A DNA stretch of 64,000 bases, from NCBI GenBank assembly GCA_934045905.1, contig OW203769.1, positions 16,213,705 through 16,277,704 on the forward strand, written 5' to 3'. Made by a program: the position numbers and the translations under genes. Below, piece by piece: positions 54,654 through 64,000 of the stretch. Position 1 is the stretch's first letter. Each line of letters begins with the position of its first letter. The DNA comes from Leuctra nigra (lineage: Eukaryota; Arthropoda; Insecta; Plecoptera; Leuctridae). The notes beneath the pieces are model-generated. The model ran no database searches. It saw nothing but the letters and a program-made list of their open reading frames with translations, and had not been told where the DNA came from.

Positions 54654-55024
54654 GTCCATTGGTGCTTAAAGAGAATATTGGTCAAGATGCAACTACATAT
54701 CGACCTCCAGAACATCCCACGGGACAAACAAAGAAGCCTCCTCATCCCACTGAAACAGGAATCACGCCCTCTGAGGCAACCACGACAGGACGGCGAAAAC
54801 CAAAACTAATTCTAAAACCGAAATCAATTATCATCACATTATTATCATGCACATCATCAATATCAGCAACATCAAGATCAACAACAACATCAATAACAAC
54901 ATCGATATAAACAAAAACAACAACAACAAAAACAACAACAACAACAACAACAACAACTACAACAACAACGATGACGACAATAACAACAATTACAACAATA
55001 ACAACAACAATAACAATAACTGAA
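54654..55024 (+). CDS. Ig-family copy 2, stalk and triplet tract exon
   Basis: After acceptor TTGCAATTTTAG the phase-1 frame reads (G)PLVLKENIGQDATTYRPPE, then a Thr/Pro stalk (HPTGQTKKPPHPTETGITPS) and GRRKPKLILKPKSIII. The start resembles the last Ig strand plus stalk of gene 1 (MVVIKVRGKDAG), so the exon looks like an Ig3 exon with its Ig part removed but its phase kept. The frame stops at TAA about 54908. In the Thr frame the end reads TTTITITE before donor GAA|GTAAGT at 55025. Confidence 0.65.
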
Positions 55025-55237
55025 GTAAGTGTACAAAGAAATCTATGAATCCAACAACGATTGAAGCTCAGCCATTGTCAGCTTCACCGATACTACTCCC
55101 CCGAAGGTCTAAGAGAACAAAGTTGAAGGTCACAGACACGGAAACGATCATTCTTAAACAACATCTGTCCGTATTTCATCTAAATAATCGTGCTTTAGAC
55201 CAGAATGTTGTAGAACTAGAGATATGTCTGCTTTCAG

Positions 55238-55351
55238 TTCGGCGAGGTCCAACAAGATGGCGGATACTCCTGCATCTACGTCAGAAATCCGACCACTGCG
55301 TTGCTAAATGCTGCGATGACCAGCCTGCTCCAAATGGAGTGTTTTATGTAG
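55238..55351 (+). CDS. Ig-family copy 2, tail exon, open
   Basis: Acceptor CTGCTTTCAG, then 37 codons in phase 0: FGEVQQDGGYSCIYVRNPTT and ALLNAAMTSLLQMECFM to TAG at 55349-55351. DGGYSCIYV looks like an Ig F strand (D-x-G-x-Y-x-C). It lacks the 9- to 12-bp insert carrying TAA found in copies 1, 3 and 4. A polyadenylation word lies in GGAAATAAATAC 12 bp on. There is no membrane segment, so the product is probably secreted if made. Confidence 0.65.
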   Translation, partial: FGEVQQDGGYSCIYVRNPTTALLNAAMTSLLQMECFM

Positions 55352-56400
55352 CTGTGCGGTGGAAATAAATACATATTATCATTCTTTTCTATTTATAAAG
55401 CCCCGGAAATGCTCACATTCCAACTTTTTCCAGAGTATTGAGGCCATACCGAATACATTATCCAAACGAATAAAGATCCATTTCTTCTCATTCTTTCATT
55501 CACAATATTCCATATTGATCTTCCCACCATTAAAATCGTATAACTACATCCATCCACTTGCTGCTCTCTTCATTTCATCCACTTCGCTCTTAGTCTTCCA
55601 ATTCGTCTTTTTTCCCCTTTAACTTACTTCGTAGCCAGTTTCGGCATTCTTTGATTACCCATTCTCCTCACTTTCCCAATCCCCCTCAAATCTCTCCAAA
55701 CATTAAAACCCAATCTTTTCACGCCAAGATCACTTCGAATCACCCTATTTTTATATTCTCTCTCTCTCTTTGTAACTCTAATTTATGTTACTAAGCGAGA
55801 AGCGAGCGTCTCCACTTGAAACTTATGTCTCGTTTCTGGCTGTCTGGCTGTCTGTCTGGTCTTTTTGCATGACAGGTCACGGCAGGCCAATTTTTTACAA
55901 CAGATTCATTACTATCCTCCTTGGTTAAACTTTATGATTTTAATCAATATAAGGTCATTGGTTTCAGCGGAAAAATTATTTATGTACTTTTGAAGATACG
56001 AAATGTGTAACAAATACGTAGGTATACGTATAAATTGATCGATTTTACATTGATCGATTGTTATTTAAAATTGATTAGCTGTTCGCTGTCCTTTTTTCAT
56101 ATATTTTGTGAAGGAAATTCCAGTTCGAGATGGTGCATGTGTCTGTGTTCGTTTATCAACGCGTTATACAGAGCGTTTTCCTAGAATATTGGAATTGACG
56201 TAAAACATTTTCGATCTCACAAGAAATATCGTAATTGATTATTGTTTAATCACCATTACCTATGTTTGTTATTATAGCAGTTAAATTTGATAGATTCTTA
56301 TAGCCGTGAATGAACATTAACGAATGCATACATACACGTAAGTTTGTGTAAATACTCGTGCAGTGCAGCAGCTAATCTCTTATTGGACAGATGCAGTGAA
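55352..56400. other. 3' flank of copy 2 and upstream region of copy 3
   Basis: Contains the shared 3' flank (to about 55790), then AAGCGAGCGTCTCCACTTGA with a short CTGT repeat as at 62.58 kb (the start of a Helitron-like repeat, here mostly deleted). It ends with the conserved leader-upstream sequence (AAAACATTTTCGATCTCACA at about 56205; TATAGCAGTTAAATTTGATA at about 56273). Confidence 0.55.
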
Positions 56401-56413
56401 AAGGAGACAGAAG

Positions 56414-56477
56414 ATGTGCCTGAGATTTCTCCTTATCGTTGGAGCGGCGATGCTGTGGTTGTCTACAGCTGCAGCAG
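56414..56477 (+). CDS. Ig-family copy 3, leader exon
   Basis: 64 nt, MCLRFLLIVGAAMLWLSTAA plus Ala and one base, donor GCAGCAG|GTGAGA, phase 1. Upstream and downstream intron sequence is shared with the other copies. The stalk follows 160 bp later with a matching phase; there is no Ig exon. Confidence 0.83.
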
Positions 56478-56637
56478 GTGAGAACTACATCTGGAAACAG
56501 CTGCGTGCCACAGCTGTGAGCATCGATGGTATGCGCTCAAATCTTTCTCTTTCTCTTTCTCTTCGCGCCACGCATAGAAATTTTCACAAAAAACTTATAA
56601 TAAAGTATTGTCAAAAATGACTACGTTGCAATTTTAG

Positions 56638-57138
56638 GTAAATTGGTGTTAAAAGAGAATATTGGTCAAGATGCTACTACATGTCGACCTCCAGAGCATC
56701 CCACGGGACCAACAACGACGCCTCTTACGTCTCCTCATCCCACTGAAACAGGAATCACGCCCGATCAGCCTACGCTGCTGACAGAGACATCTGTGGGACC
56801 TACAATGGAACCTTCGGGAAATTCCACTAAGCCAACGGCCGCGCCATCTGAGGCATCCACGACAGGACAGCAAAAACCCAAACTAATTCTAAAACCGAAA
56901 TCAATTATCATCAGCAACAACAACATGAACAACAACATAAACAGCTACAACAGCATCAGCAACAACAACATCAACATCAACATAAACCACAACAACAACA
57001 ACAACAACGACGACGACGACGACGACGACGAAGACAACAACAACAGCAACAACAACAATAACAATAATTACAACAACAACGGCGACAACAGCGACGACAG
57101 CAACAACAACAACTATAACAACAATAACAACAACTGAA
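56638..57138 (+). CDS. Ig-family copy 3, stalk and triplet tract exon
   Basis: Phase-1 start after TTGCAATTTTAG: (G)KLVLKENIGQDATTCRPPE, then the longest stalk of the family, Thr/Pro-rich (HPTGPTTTPLTSPHPTETGI; DQPTLLTETSVGPTMEPSGN; STKPTAAPSEASTTG). GQQKPKLILKPKSIIIS leads into the tract: AAC in this frame (poly-Asn, one Asp run), ACA/ACG in the +1 frame ending TTITTITTTE before donor GAA|GTAAGT at 57139. The +1 frame has stops early in the tract, so in this copy it is usable only if an intron removes them. Confidence 0.65.
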
Positions 57139-57238
57139 GTAAGTGTACAAATAAATCAACAACGATTGCAGCCTCAGCCATTGCCACCTTCACTAATACA
57201 ACTCCCCGAAGGTCTAAGAGGACAGCTAAAGGTCAGCT

Positions 57239-57610
57239 ATAGGGTTGGGCGAACCGGTTCGAAACCCGAACCGAACCGGCTTTAGATGTTCGCGAACCGA
57301 ACCTAAAAAGGAAATATCAGAATCAAACCTTTCTCGCACCTCCAATCTGAAATTCCAAGTAATTAATGCAAAGTGTTACAGACATAATATTTTTATTTTT
57401 ATTTTACCTTTCTTACTTTTCTTTTTAGTTCAATGATGTGAATTAATTTAATCAAAAATAAAATGGAATAAAATGATCGGCATACATTATTGAGAGTAAA
57501 GTTGCACCAGCATGTAACAATTTTTCAAAAGTGTTATACTATGCCAAACATTGTTGGTTCGGTTCGAGGTTCGGTTCGGTTAAAAATATGAGGTTCGCCC
57601 AACCCTAGTA
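57239..57610. repeat. Inverted-repeat insert in the copy 3 tail intron
   Basis: AGGGTTGGGCGAACC at 57241-57255 is mirrored by GGTTCGCCCAACCCT at 57593-57607, and both arms contain variants of GAACCGAACC. About 365 bp, AT-rich inside, absent from the same intron of copies 1, 2 and 4. Probably a MITE of another family. Confidence 0.8.
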
Positions 57611-57716
57611 ATCTATGACTGGACACGGAAGAGATTCTTGAGCAACATCCGTCCTCATCTAAATAATCGTGCTTTAGACAAGAATGGCTTTGAATTAGAG
57701 ATTTTTCTGCTTTCAG

Positions 57717-57843
57717 TTCGGCGAGTAATTCGAGGTCCAATAAGATTGCGTAAACTCCTGCATCAATACGTCAGATATCCACCCACTGCGTTGCTTCACG
57801 TTGCGATGACCAACCAGCTCCAAATAGAGTGTTTTATATTGTA
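57717..57843 (+). pseudogene. Ig-family copy 3, degenerate tail exon
   Basis: Acceptor CTGCTTTCAG and FGE are kept, then TAA; after that VQ and another TAA, and the SCIY region is disrupted (TCCTGCATCAATACGTCAGA). Compared with copy 2 the downstream frame is lost, so the conserved tail peptide cannot be made. Confidence 0.6.
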
Positions 57844-57862
57844 GTTGTGCAGTGGAAATAAA

Positions 57863-58975
57863 TATCCCAGAAAAAAACACTCCGTGTAAAAAAGGCAGCC
57901 AAGTCTCTTTACTTAAAAAAAAATCAACACCGAAAAGGAGTGATATCAAAAAAGGAGCCAAGTCAATGACATTTCCAAATATTTAATCGTATCTTTGAAA
58001 TAGAAGTATAAACACCGAGAAATACTTTACAAAAGGAATTGGCGCTTCGTTTTATTAAAGACATCATTCTATCCTAAAAGTGGAAAGATTATTAACAAGT
58101 AGGTACATATTCCTCTTTTTATTTGAGCCAGGATCTATGAATCAAGCTACTTTTGGTAATGGCTATTTTATAATTTTGTAATTGCGATAGAAGAAAGATG
58201 TCATGCTGTAATAGAAGTAATAATAAGGGAGGTAGAATTAAATAGCAAGGAAGTGGGCTCATATATATTCTTATAGCACTGTTAATATGGTGATATTAGA
58301 AGGATATCTTTTCATAATTTGATCATGACTGAGGGAAATCATGAAAAGTTGTCAAATAATTACTAACTATTTATAGAACACTATTATATTATGGAAGTAT
58401 ATTATTATGGTATATATTATACCATTATATGGTATATATTATTATGGTTTTAATAGTTGTTCAATGTGACTTCGCTGTGTACTTTGTGAAATGTATTGTT
58501 ATAAAATGTGGATTAATAGAAATGTATTTCATTGTGAGAAGGTGTAACGCATGAGACTTAATTATGTTGACCACGAAACAATAATATGAAGATAACTATT
58601 GTATATTTATTACAAATATAGGCAACAAGTTTCATCGCGTACATATTCAAATAGAAAATATTTTACAGTAGGTATGTAGGTATAATATGTAATTGAAAGT
58701 TGTGTCCCTATTATTCTAAAAATTCTAAATGACGGTTGTATATAAATGGCATATTACGCTTATGAATAGAAAAATGTCTTTAAAAAAACGATGCGCCAAG
58801 TCCTTTTGTAAAGTATTTCTCGGTGTTTATACTTCTATTTCAAAGATACGATTAAATATTTGGAAATGTCATTGACTTGGCTCCTTTTTTGATATCACTC
58901 CTTTTCGGTGTTGATTTTTTTTAAGTAAAGAGACTTGGCTGCCTTTTTTACACGGAGTGTTTTTTTCTGGGATAT
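57863..58975. mobile_element. DNA transposon with about 175-bp terminal repeats
   Basis: CCCAGAAAAAAACACTCCGT and the following bases to about 58045 are mirrored by 58797-58972 (GAGACTTGGCTGCCTTTTTT; ACACGGAGTGTTTTTTTCTG). ATATCCCAG/CTGGGATAT at the edges allows a TA target duplication. The 750-bp interior is AT-rich and has no long ORF. A solo right end of this family is at 17985-18110. Confidence 0.82.
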
Positions 58976-59094
58976 CACTTCTTTTGTTAGTTTATTCATA
59001 CAGCTTGTAGCACATGTCCGAGCAAGGACTAATTTCTTTAAAAAAATACGCCTCAACCGATTAGGATAGGTACTAAGAAATTACAATCGGTCCA

Positions 59095-60310
59095 GCCGTT
59101 TTCGATATATTATAACGTCCCTTCCGGTTTTGAAATGGCGGCCGAAATTAATGTCGTCTTGAATTCATCATTATTAGTCATACTATTTCCAAAATTTGGT
59201 TGCAATCGGTACAGCCGCTTTCGATAATGACGTCACTTCGGTTTTAACAATGGCGGCCGAAAATAATGTCGTCTTTAATTCATAATTATTAGTCCTACAC
59301 ATTTCCAAAATTTGGTTGCAATTGGTACAGCCGTTTTCGATATATGACGTAACTTCCGGTTTTGACAATGGCGGCCGAAAATAATGTCGTCTTTATTTCA
59401 TAATTATATTAGTCCGACATAATTCTAAAATTTGGTTGCAATCGGTACATCCGTTTTCGATATATGACGTCACTTCCGGCTTTAACAATGGCGGCCGAAA
59501 TTAATGTCGTATTGAATTCATAATTATAAGTCCTACACAATTCCAAAATTTAGTTGCAATCGGTACAGCCGTTTTCGTTATATGACGTCACTTCCGGTTT
59601 TAGAAAATGGCGGCCGAGAGCACTGCAACCTTGAATTTATAATTATTTACAATGTATGTTTACTAAATATCTATTTAAAAGTATAAAGTGGTGAATTTAG
59701 TGTCCTTTAGAAAATTAATGACGTCATTTAGCATTTTTATGACGTCATTTCCGGTATAGGTAATAAGAAAACAATTAAGTTTTATCTAGTTGATACTTCA
59801 TGAATGACCTTCTGAATTCAATAGTGCTAATTTCCGTCAAATCGCTCATGCCGTTTTCAATATATGACGTCACTTCCGGTTTCATTTAGTGGTTCCTGCC
59901 GCCATTTCCGGTACCGTTAATTTGTATATTCATTTATCCCAATTGATTTTTCAAATAGATTGCAAAATGAATATACAGGAGCTAGTTCAGTGGCAATCGG
60001 TACAGGCGTTTTCGATGTATGACGTCACTTCCGGTTTCAGGAATGGCGGCCGAGAACACTGTGTATTGAAATTATAATTTTGTATTGTCTTTGTTACAAT
60101 GTAAGATAATGATATGTGTATTTAAAGTATAATTTGATGAAATAAGCTAAATATTGCAAATGTATGACGCCACTTCCGGTTTATAATATAAGAAAATTAT
60201 ATTTTAAAGTAACATACTTCATATAGATGACCATCTAAATCGAATGGCGCTAATTTCGTTCTAATCGGTCCAGCCGTTTTTCATATATGACGTCACTTCC
60301 GGTTTAAAAA
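59095..60310. repeat. Array of diverged CRE/ETS/YY1-word repeats
   Basis: About ten imperfect units, many roughly 115-120 bp apart, each built around TATGACGTCACTTCCGGTTT followed in most by AATGGCGGCCGA and preceded by CGGTACAGCCGTTTTCGATA. Units near 59120, 59222, 59343, 59463, 59581, 59866, 60019, 60165 and 60287 are visible, with a related one near 59741. No ORF. It lies inside the insertion that splits the copy 3 3' flank. Confidence 0.85.
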
Positions 60311-60763
60311 TGGCGGCACAAAAAAATCACAAGAGGCAAGGTATCATCAGACGCCAAAAGTGCATATGTGGTAAAAGTTTCAGGTCGATCGGTTTAGCTG
60401 TTTAGGCTGTGGCCCTGTCAACAATGTTTCCTGATATCTGAATCATCATCATCATCATCATCATCAGATAGCTTTAAGAAGGGGTATAATTTCACTGTTT
60501 TCATGGCCCTCTAGCTCGCAAATGGCAAAACCTGTTGTTCCCAAATTTGGTATATGGGGTGGGGTGGGCCATAGCTCGAAATTAAGACATTTCACAACAA
60601 TGTGAGATTTTCCAATTTTAAGATCCAGTAGGCCGAAAATGCCATGTTGTTGCTTACAGTAAAAGTGTTTGGTCTGCTCCTCAGTTTATTAGGCATTTAC
60701 GGTATGTTGAGTGACTGTGAGTGTACAGTACGACTTGGCTGGGTGGAGCGACCGCTCCACTAG
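60311..60763 (+). mobile_element. Helitron-like 3' region with terminal hairpin
   Basis: Ends GGTGGAGCGACCGCTCCA then CTAG: a perfect short hairpin followed by CTRR, the form of a Helitron 3' end. The preceding 400 bp match 62.7-63.15 kb (GACGCCAAAAGTGCA; TTTAGGCTGTGG; GGGGTGGGCCATAGCTCGAA). The 5' end is uncertain; the 59.1-60.3 kb array and perhaps all sequence from 57.86 kb may belong to it. The copy 3 flank resumes directly after it. Confidence 0.65.
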
Positions 60764-61377
60764 ATATTTTATCATTCTTTTCTATTTATAAAGCCCCGGA
60801 AGTGTTCAAAACCCAAAATTTTTATAGAGTATTGAACCTTTTCCGAATAAAATCTCCAAACGGAAAAGGATCCGCTTCTTCTTATTCTTCCATTTACAAT
60901 ATTCCATTCCACTATGTTTGATCTTCCCAACATTAAAGGGCGACAACAGTCAGAATATGAAAAATTACCATCATTTCATCTTGTCATGTTTATAGATAAT
61001 TGATAAGTGCAAATGTGCCAACGGTATTGTAATAATGAATAATAATTATTGACTGTATTGCATATTAGTTCACATGAGATTTGTCTTATGGTATCAACAT
61101 TCTTTGAGCAGACTGTTATAGATATTTAATGTGTTGTGTTATGATGATGCATGAAATTGTTTAGTTTATGGCTATTTTATTACTATTTCAAGTGTCAGCA
61201 AGCGCTTAGTGTAAACAATTTGGGTCCAGTTACAGAGAGTGGGAGTGAGACGTGCAGGAATGTACTATTTGTACAAAAAATATGGGACCTTCTTGGTGTA
61301 TAAAACAGTAGCGATTTGTTTTTATATTTATTTGCAGCTAAACGGTTCAATTCACAGAAAATTTTAAAAGAGATAAA
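60764..61377. other. Resumed 3' flank of copy 3, then unrelated spacer
   Basis: TTCTTTTCTATTTATAAAGC and CCGAATAAAATCTCCAAACG continue the flank interrupted at about 57863. From about 60940 the sequence is unlike the upstream regions of the other copies. Confidence 0.55.
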
Positions 61378-61637
61378 ATGAAGAAAATACTCCTATTTAT
61401 ATGTAGCAGAGCTTCTTTTATTTCTATCTATTTTGGTTCTCCTACGTTCCCTAAGGCAACGTTCACGCCCTCTGAGGCAACCACGATAGGGCGGCGAAAA
61501 CCAAAACTAATTTTAAGACCGAAATCAATTATCATCAGCAACAACCACATCACTAGCTTCAGTATCGGCAACATCAATATCAACAACAACATCGACATAA
61601 ACAACAAAGACAACAACACCAACAACAAAAACAACAC

Positions 61638-61706
<69 letters not shown>

Positions 61707-61783
61707 CGACGACGACGACGACGACAACAGCGACAACAACAACAATAACAACAACAACAATAACAACAATAACAACAACTGAA
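61378..61783 (+). CDS. Ig-family copy 4, stalk remnant with a different start
   Basis: ATG at 61378 opens MKKILLFICSRASFISIYFG, which is hydrophobic and signal-like but unrelated to the MCLR leader. It runs without intron into FTPSEATTIGRRKPKLILRP, the family stalk, then the triplet tract to donor GAA|GTAAGT at 61784. The usual leader, acceptor and first half of the stalk are missing. It could be a gene with a replaced start, or a truncated copy whose upstream sequence is open by chance. Confidence 0.45.
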
Positions 61784-62001
61784 GTAAGTGTACAAATAAA
61801 TAAATGAAATCAACAACAATTGAAGCCTCAGCCAAATAGTCATCTTCACCAATACAACTCCCCGAAGATCTAAGAGGACAGCTGAATGTCATCTATGACT
61901 AGACACGGAAGATATATTTCTTGAGCAACATCCGTCCACATTTAATCTAAATCGTGCTTTAGACAAGAATGTTGTAGAACAAGATATTTGTCTGCTTTCA
62001 G

Positions 62002-62116
62002 TTCGGCGAGTAACTATTCAAGGTCCAACAAGATGGCGGATACTCTTGCATCTACGTCACAAATCCACCCACTGCGTTGCTTTAAGCTGCGATGACCAGC
62101 CTGCTACAAATAAAGT
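62002..62116 (+). pseudogene. Ig-family copy 4, tail exon with early stop
   Basis: Acceptor CTGCTTTCAG, FGE, then TAA as in copy 1. Beyond it the frame reads FKVQQDGGYSCIYVTNPPTA and LL before TAA, so the Ig-like peptide is conserved in sequence though separated from the exon start by a stop. Confidence 0.55.
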
Positions 62117-62580
62117 CTGTGCAGTGGAAATAAATACTTATTATCATTCTTATTCGTGTCTTATAAAGCCCCCGAAGTGTTCACAATCCAACCTTTTCTA
62201 GAGTATTGAGCCTTTACCGAATAAAATCTCCAAACGGAAAAGGATCCGCTTCTTCTGATTCTTCCATATACAATATTCCATTCCACTATGTTTGATCTTC
62301 CCACCATTAATCACGTATAGCTACATCCACTTGCTGCTCTCTTCATTTCATTCACTTCGCTCATGGGTCTTCCAATTCGTCTTTTATCCCCTTTTACTTA
62401 CTTGATCGTAGCCAGTTTCGGCATTTTGATTACCCATACTCCTCACTTTCCCAATCCACCTCAAATCTCTCCAAATATTATAACCCAATCTTTCCCCCCC
62501 AAGATCACTTTAAATCACCCTATTTTTATATTCCTCTCACTCTCTTTGTAACTCTAATTTATGTTACTAAGCTAAAAGCG
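62117..62580. other. 3' flank of copy 4
   Basis: Same ordered words as after copies 1-3 (TATAAAGCCC, CCGAATAAAATCTCCAAACG, CACTTGCTGCTCTCTTCATT), down to AATTTATGTTACTAAGC, where the Helitron-like repeat starts. Confidence 0.6.
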
Positions 62581-62581
62581 A

Positions 62582-62624
62582 GCGTCTCCACTTAAAACTT
62601 ATGGCTCGTTTCTGTCTGTCTGCC

Positions 62625-62672
<48 letters not shown>

Positions 62673-63153
62673 AATCAATCTTTCTGTCTGTCTGTTCTTT
62701 TCTGGTTTCAAAATGGCGGCATAAAACCATTCATAACAAAAGGCACCACAGACGCCAAAAGTGCACTTGTGGTAAACATTTCAGATCGATCGGTTCAGCC
62801 GTTTAGGCTGTGGCGGTGATAGCAACGTTTAACCATCTTCATCATCTGATGGAGATAGGTTTTAAAAGGGGTGTAATTTCACTGGCTTTACGACCCTCTA
62901 GCTCGCAAATGGCATAACCTGTTGATCCCAAATTTGGTATATGGGATGGGGTGGGCCATAGCTCGAAATTAAGAACAATGTTAGATTTTCCAATTTGTAG
63001 GCCGTAAATGCCATGTTGTTGTTTACAGTAAAAGTTATCGAAGTGAGTATAACGAAGGCCTCGGTCTGCTTCTCAGTTTATTAGGCAGTAGTATGTTTAT
63101 TGAATGTGAGTGTACTGTACGACTTGGCTGGGTGGAACGACCGCTCCACTAGA
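62582..63153 (+). mobile_element. Helitron-like element with CTGT array and terminal hairpin
   Basis: Starts near GCGAGCGTCTCCACTTAAAA, contains (CTGT)n at 62614-62672 and the 60.4-kb homologous body, and ends GGTGGAACGACCGCTCCA-CTAG at 63153. The hairpin has one mismatch relative to the copy at 60763. It is followed by the conserved leader-upstream sequence of copy 5 (GACGCAAAACATTTTCGATC). Non-autonomous. Confidence 0.68.
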
Positions 63154-63365
63154 TGACGCAAAACATTTTCGATCACACATGAAACATCGTAATTGTTTTT
63201 TTAATCACCATAACCTATGCTTATTATTATAGCAGTTATACTTAATTGATTCTAATAGTCTTGAATGTGGACATTAACGAATGCATACGTGCAGTTTGTG
63301 TAAATACTTGTGCAGTGCAGCAGCCAATCTCTTATAGGACAGATGCAGATGAAATGAGACAGAAG

Positions 63366-63429
63366 ATGTGTCTGAGATATCTCCTTATCGTTGGAGCAGC
63401 GATGATGTGGTTGTCTACAGCTGCAGCAG
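63366..63429 (+). CDS. Ig-family copy 5, leader exon
   Basis: 64 nt, MCLRYLLIVGAAMMWLSTAA plus Ala and one base, donor GCAGCAG|GTGAGA, phase 1. The promoter-proximal words (TATAGCAGTTATACTTAATT; GCAGCCAATCTCTTATAGGA) match the other copies. Its following exons would lie beyond the window or are missing: the sequence to 64000 shows no stalk exon. Confidence 0.8.
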
Positions 63430-64000
63430 GTGAGAGCTACATCTGGAAACAGCTGCGTGCTACAGCTGTGAGCATCGATGTAGGCGCTCAAATATTTATC
63501 TTTCTGCCCAACTCTTTAAGATAGTTCGTCTTAGAACAAAAACAGTGTACGAGGTCTGAAATCGCACATTTTAAATATCGTCACTGACACCTAAACACGT
63601 AGCACTCAATTATCAATATCACTAAAACTAAACGAGATATCCACAATCCACGTACGTGGCGTTACAGAGGAGGTTTTGTGCAACGCAATGCTGCCAACCG
63701 CATGTCGCTAAATATCTCCAATATAGTCCGTAATGCAAAAAGTTCGGTTACTTTTGAATAGACTTCGTATACATTACCATGGATGTCAATTAGCTGGTAT
63801 ATTTTGTTATTTCAACTGTAAATTAAATCATTTCTACATTATTTCCTATCCAACAAAAATGTTTGCAATTTGCATATATTACATAATGGTATGTTTTATA
63901 ACTTGGGTACAAATTTCATAACCCAATCTTTAATAGTTTCGATATAGTGACCTCTCAAACAGGGGCAATTTTTGCGCCACCCGGTATATAGGCCCGGCCT
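63430..64000. other. Intron or 3' sequence after the copy 5 leader
   Basis: Begins with the family intron start (GTGAGAGCTACATCTGG) for about 90 bp and then diverges from copies 2 and 3. No stalk acceptor or Ig exon is visible before the window ends. Confidence 0.5.

Overview
This window looks like AT-rich nuclear DNA from an invertebrate animal. Coding sequence is split into short exons with GT/AG borders. A neuropeptide-type GPCR and an immunoglobulin-superfamily gene are both broken at phase-1 introns. Most of the rest is transposons (two non-LTR retrotransposons, a tRNA-derived SINE family, piggyBac, hAT, Helitron-like and many palindromic MITEs), minisatellites and microsatellites. The receptor resembles protostome SIFamide/trissin-type receptors, so a protostome is my best guess, but I cannot name the species.

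Layout. 1-6.2 kb: no gene recognised; a hAT-like element with an 8-bp target duplication carries a 39-bp minisatellite, followed by a compound palindrome. 6.2-12.2 kb: three consecutive minus-strand exons of a rhodopsin-family GPCR (TM1-TM2, TM3, TM3 end to TM4); the TM5-7 exons are not in the window. Its introns hold two SINEs, a palindromic MITE and a 40-bp minisatellite built over a splice acceptor. 12.4-22 kb: MITEs, SINE pieces and a broken LINE piece. 22-25.7 kb: a LINE with an intact 1096-aa ORF. 25.8-36.4 kb: a Helitron-like element, a 2.5-kb element of overlapping inverted repeats, an apparently intact piggyBac with TTAA duplications, and TTAA-flanked palindromes. 36.7-41.4 kb: a two-ORF Jockey/CR1-like LINE, damaged by about one base. 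41.4-46.8 kb: MITEs, a SINE and a CpG-rich minisatellite.

46.8-64 kb: a plus-strand Ig-superfamily cluster. Gene 1 has a leader exon, three Ig exons, a Thr/Pro stalk running into a CAA/ACA/AAC tract, and a tail exon. The leader exon recurs three more times and the stalk/tail module three more times, so there is a tandem family. Copies 2 and 3 go straight from leader to stalk without Ig exons, copy 4 has stalk and tail without this leader, and copy 5 runs off the window. The phase-1 borders match in the copies that have both leader and stalk.

The most unusual observations are: two unrelated genes in which a minisatellite has grown over an exon-intron junction (an acceptor in the GPCR, a donor in the Ig gene); the tandem leader/stalk family with Ig-less members; a repeat array whose units pair CRE-, ETS- and YY1-like promoter words; and a SINE family whose 3' tail resembles that of the intact LINE nearby.
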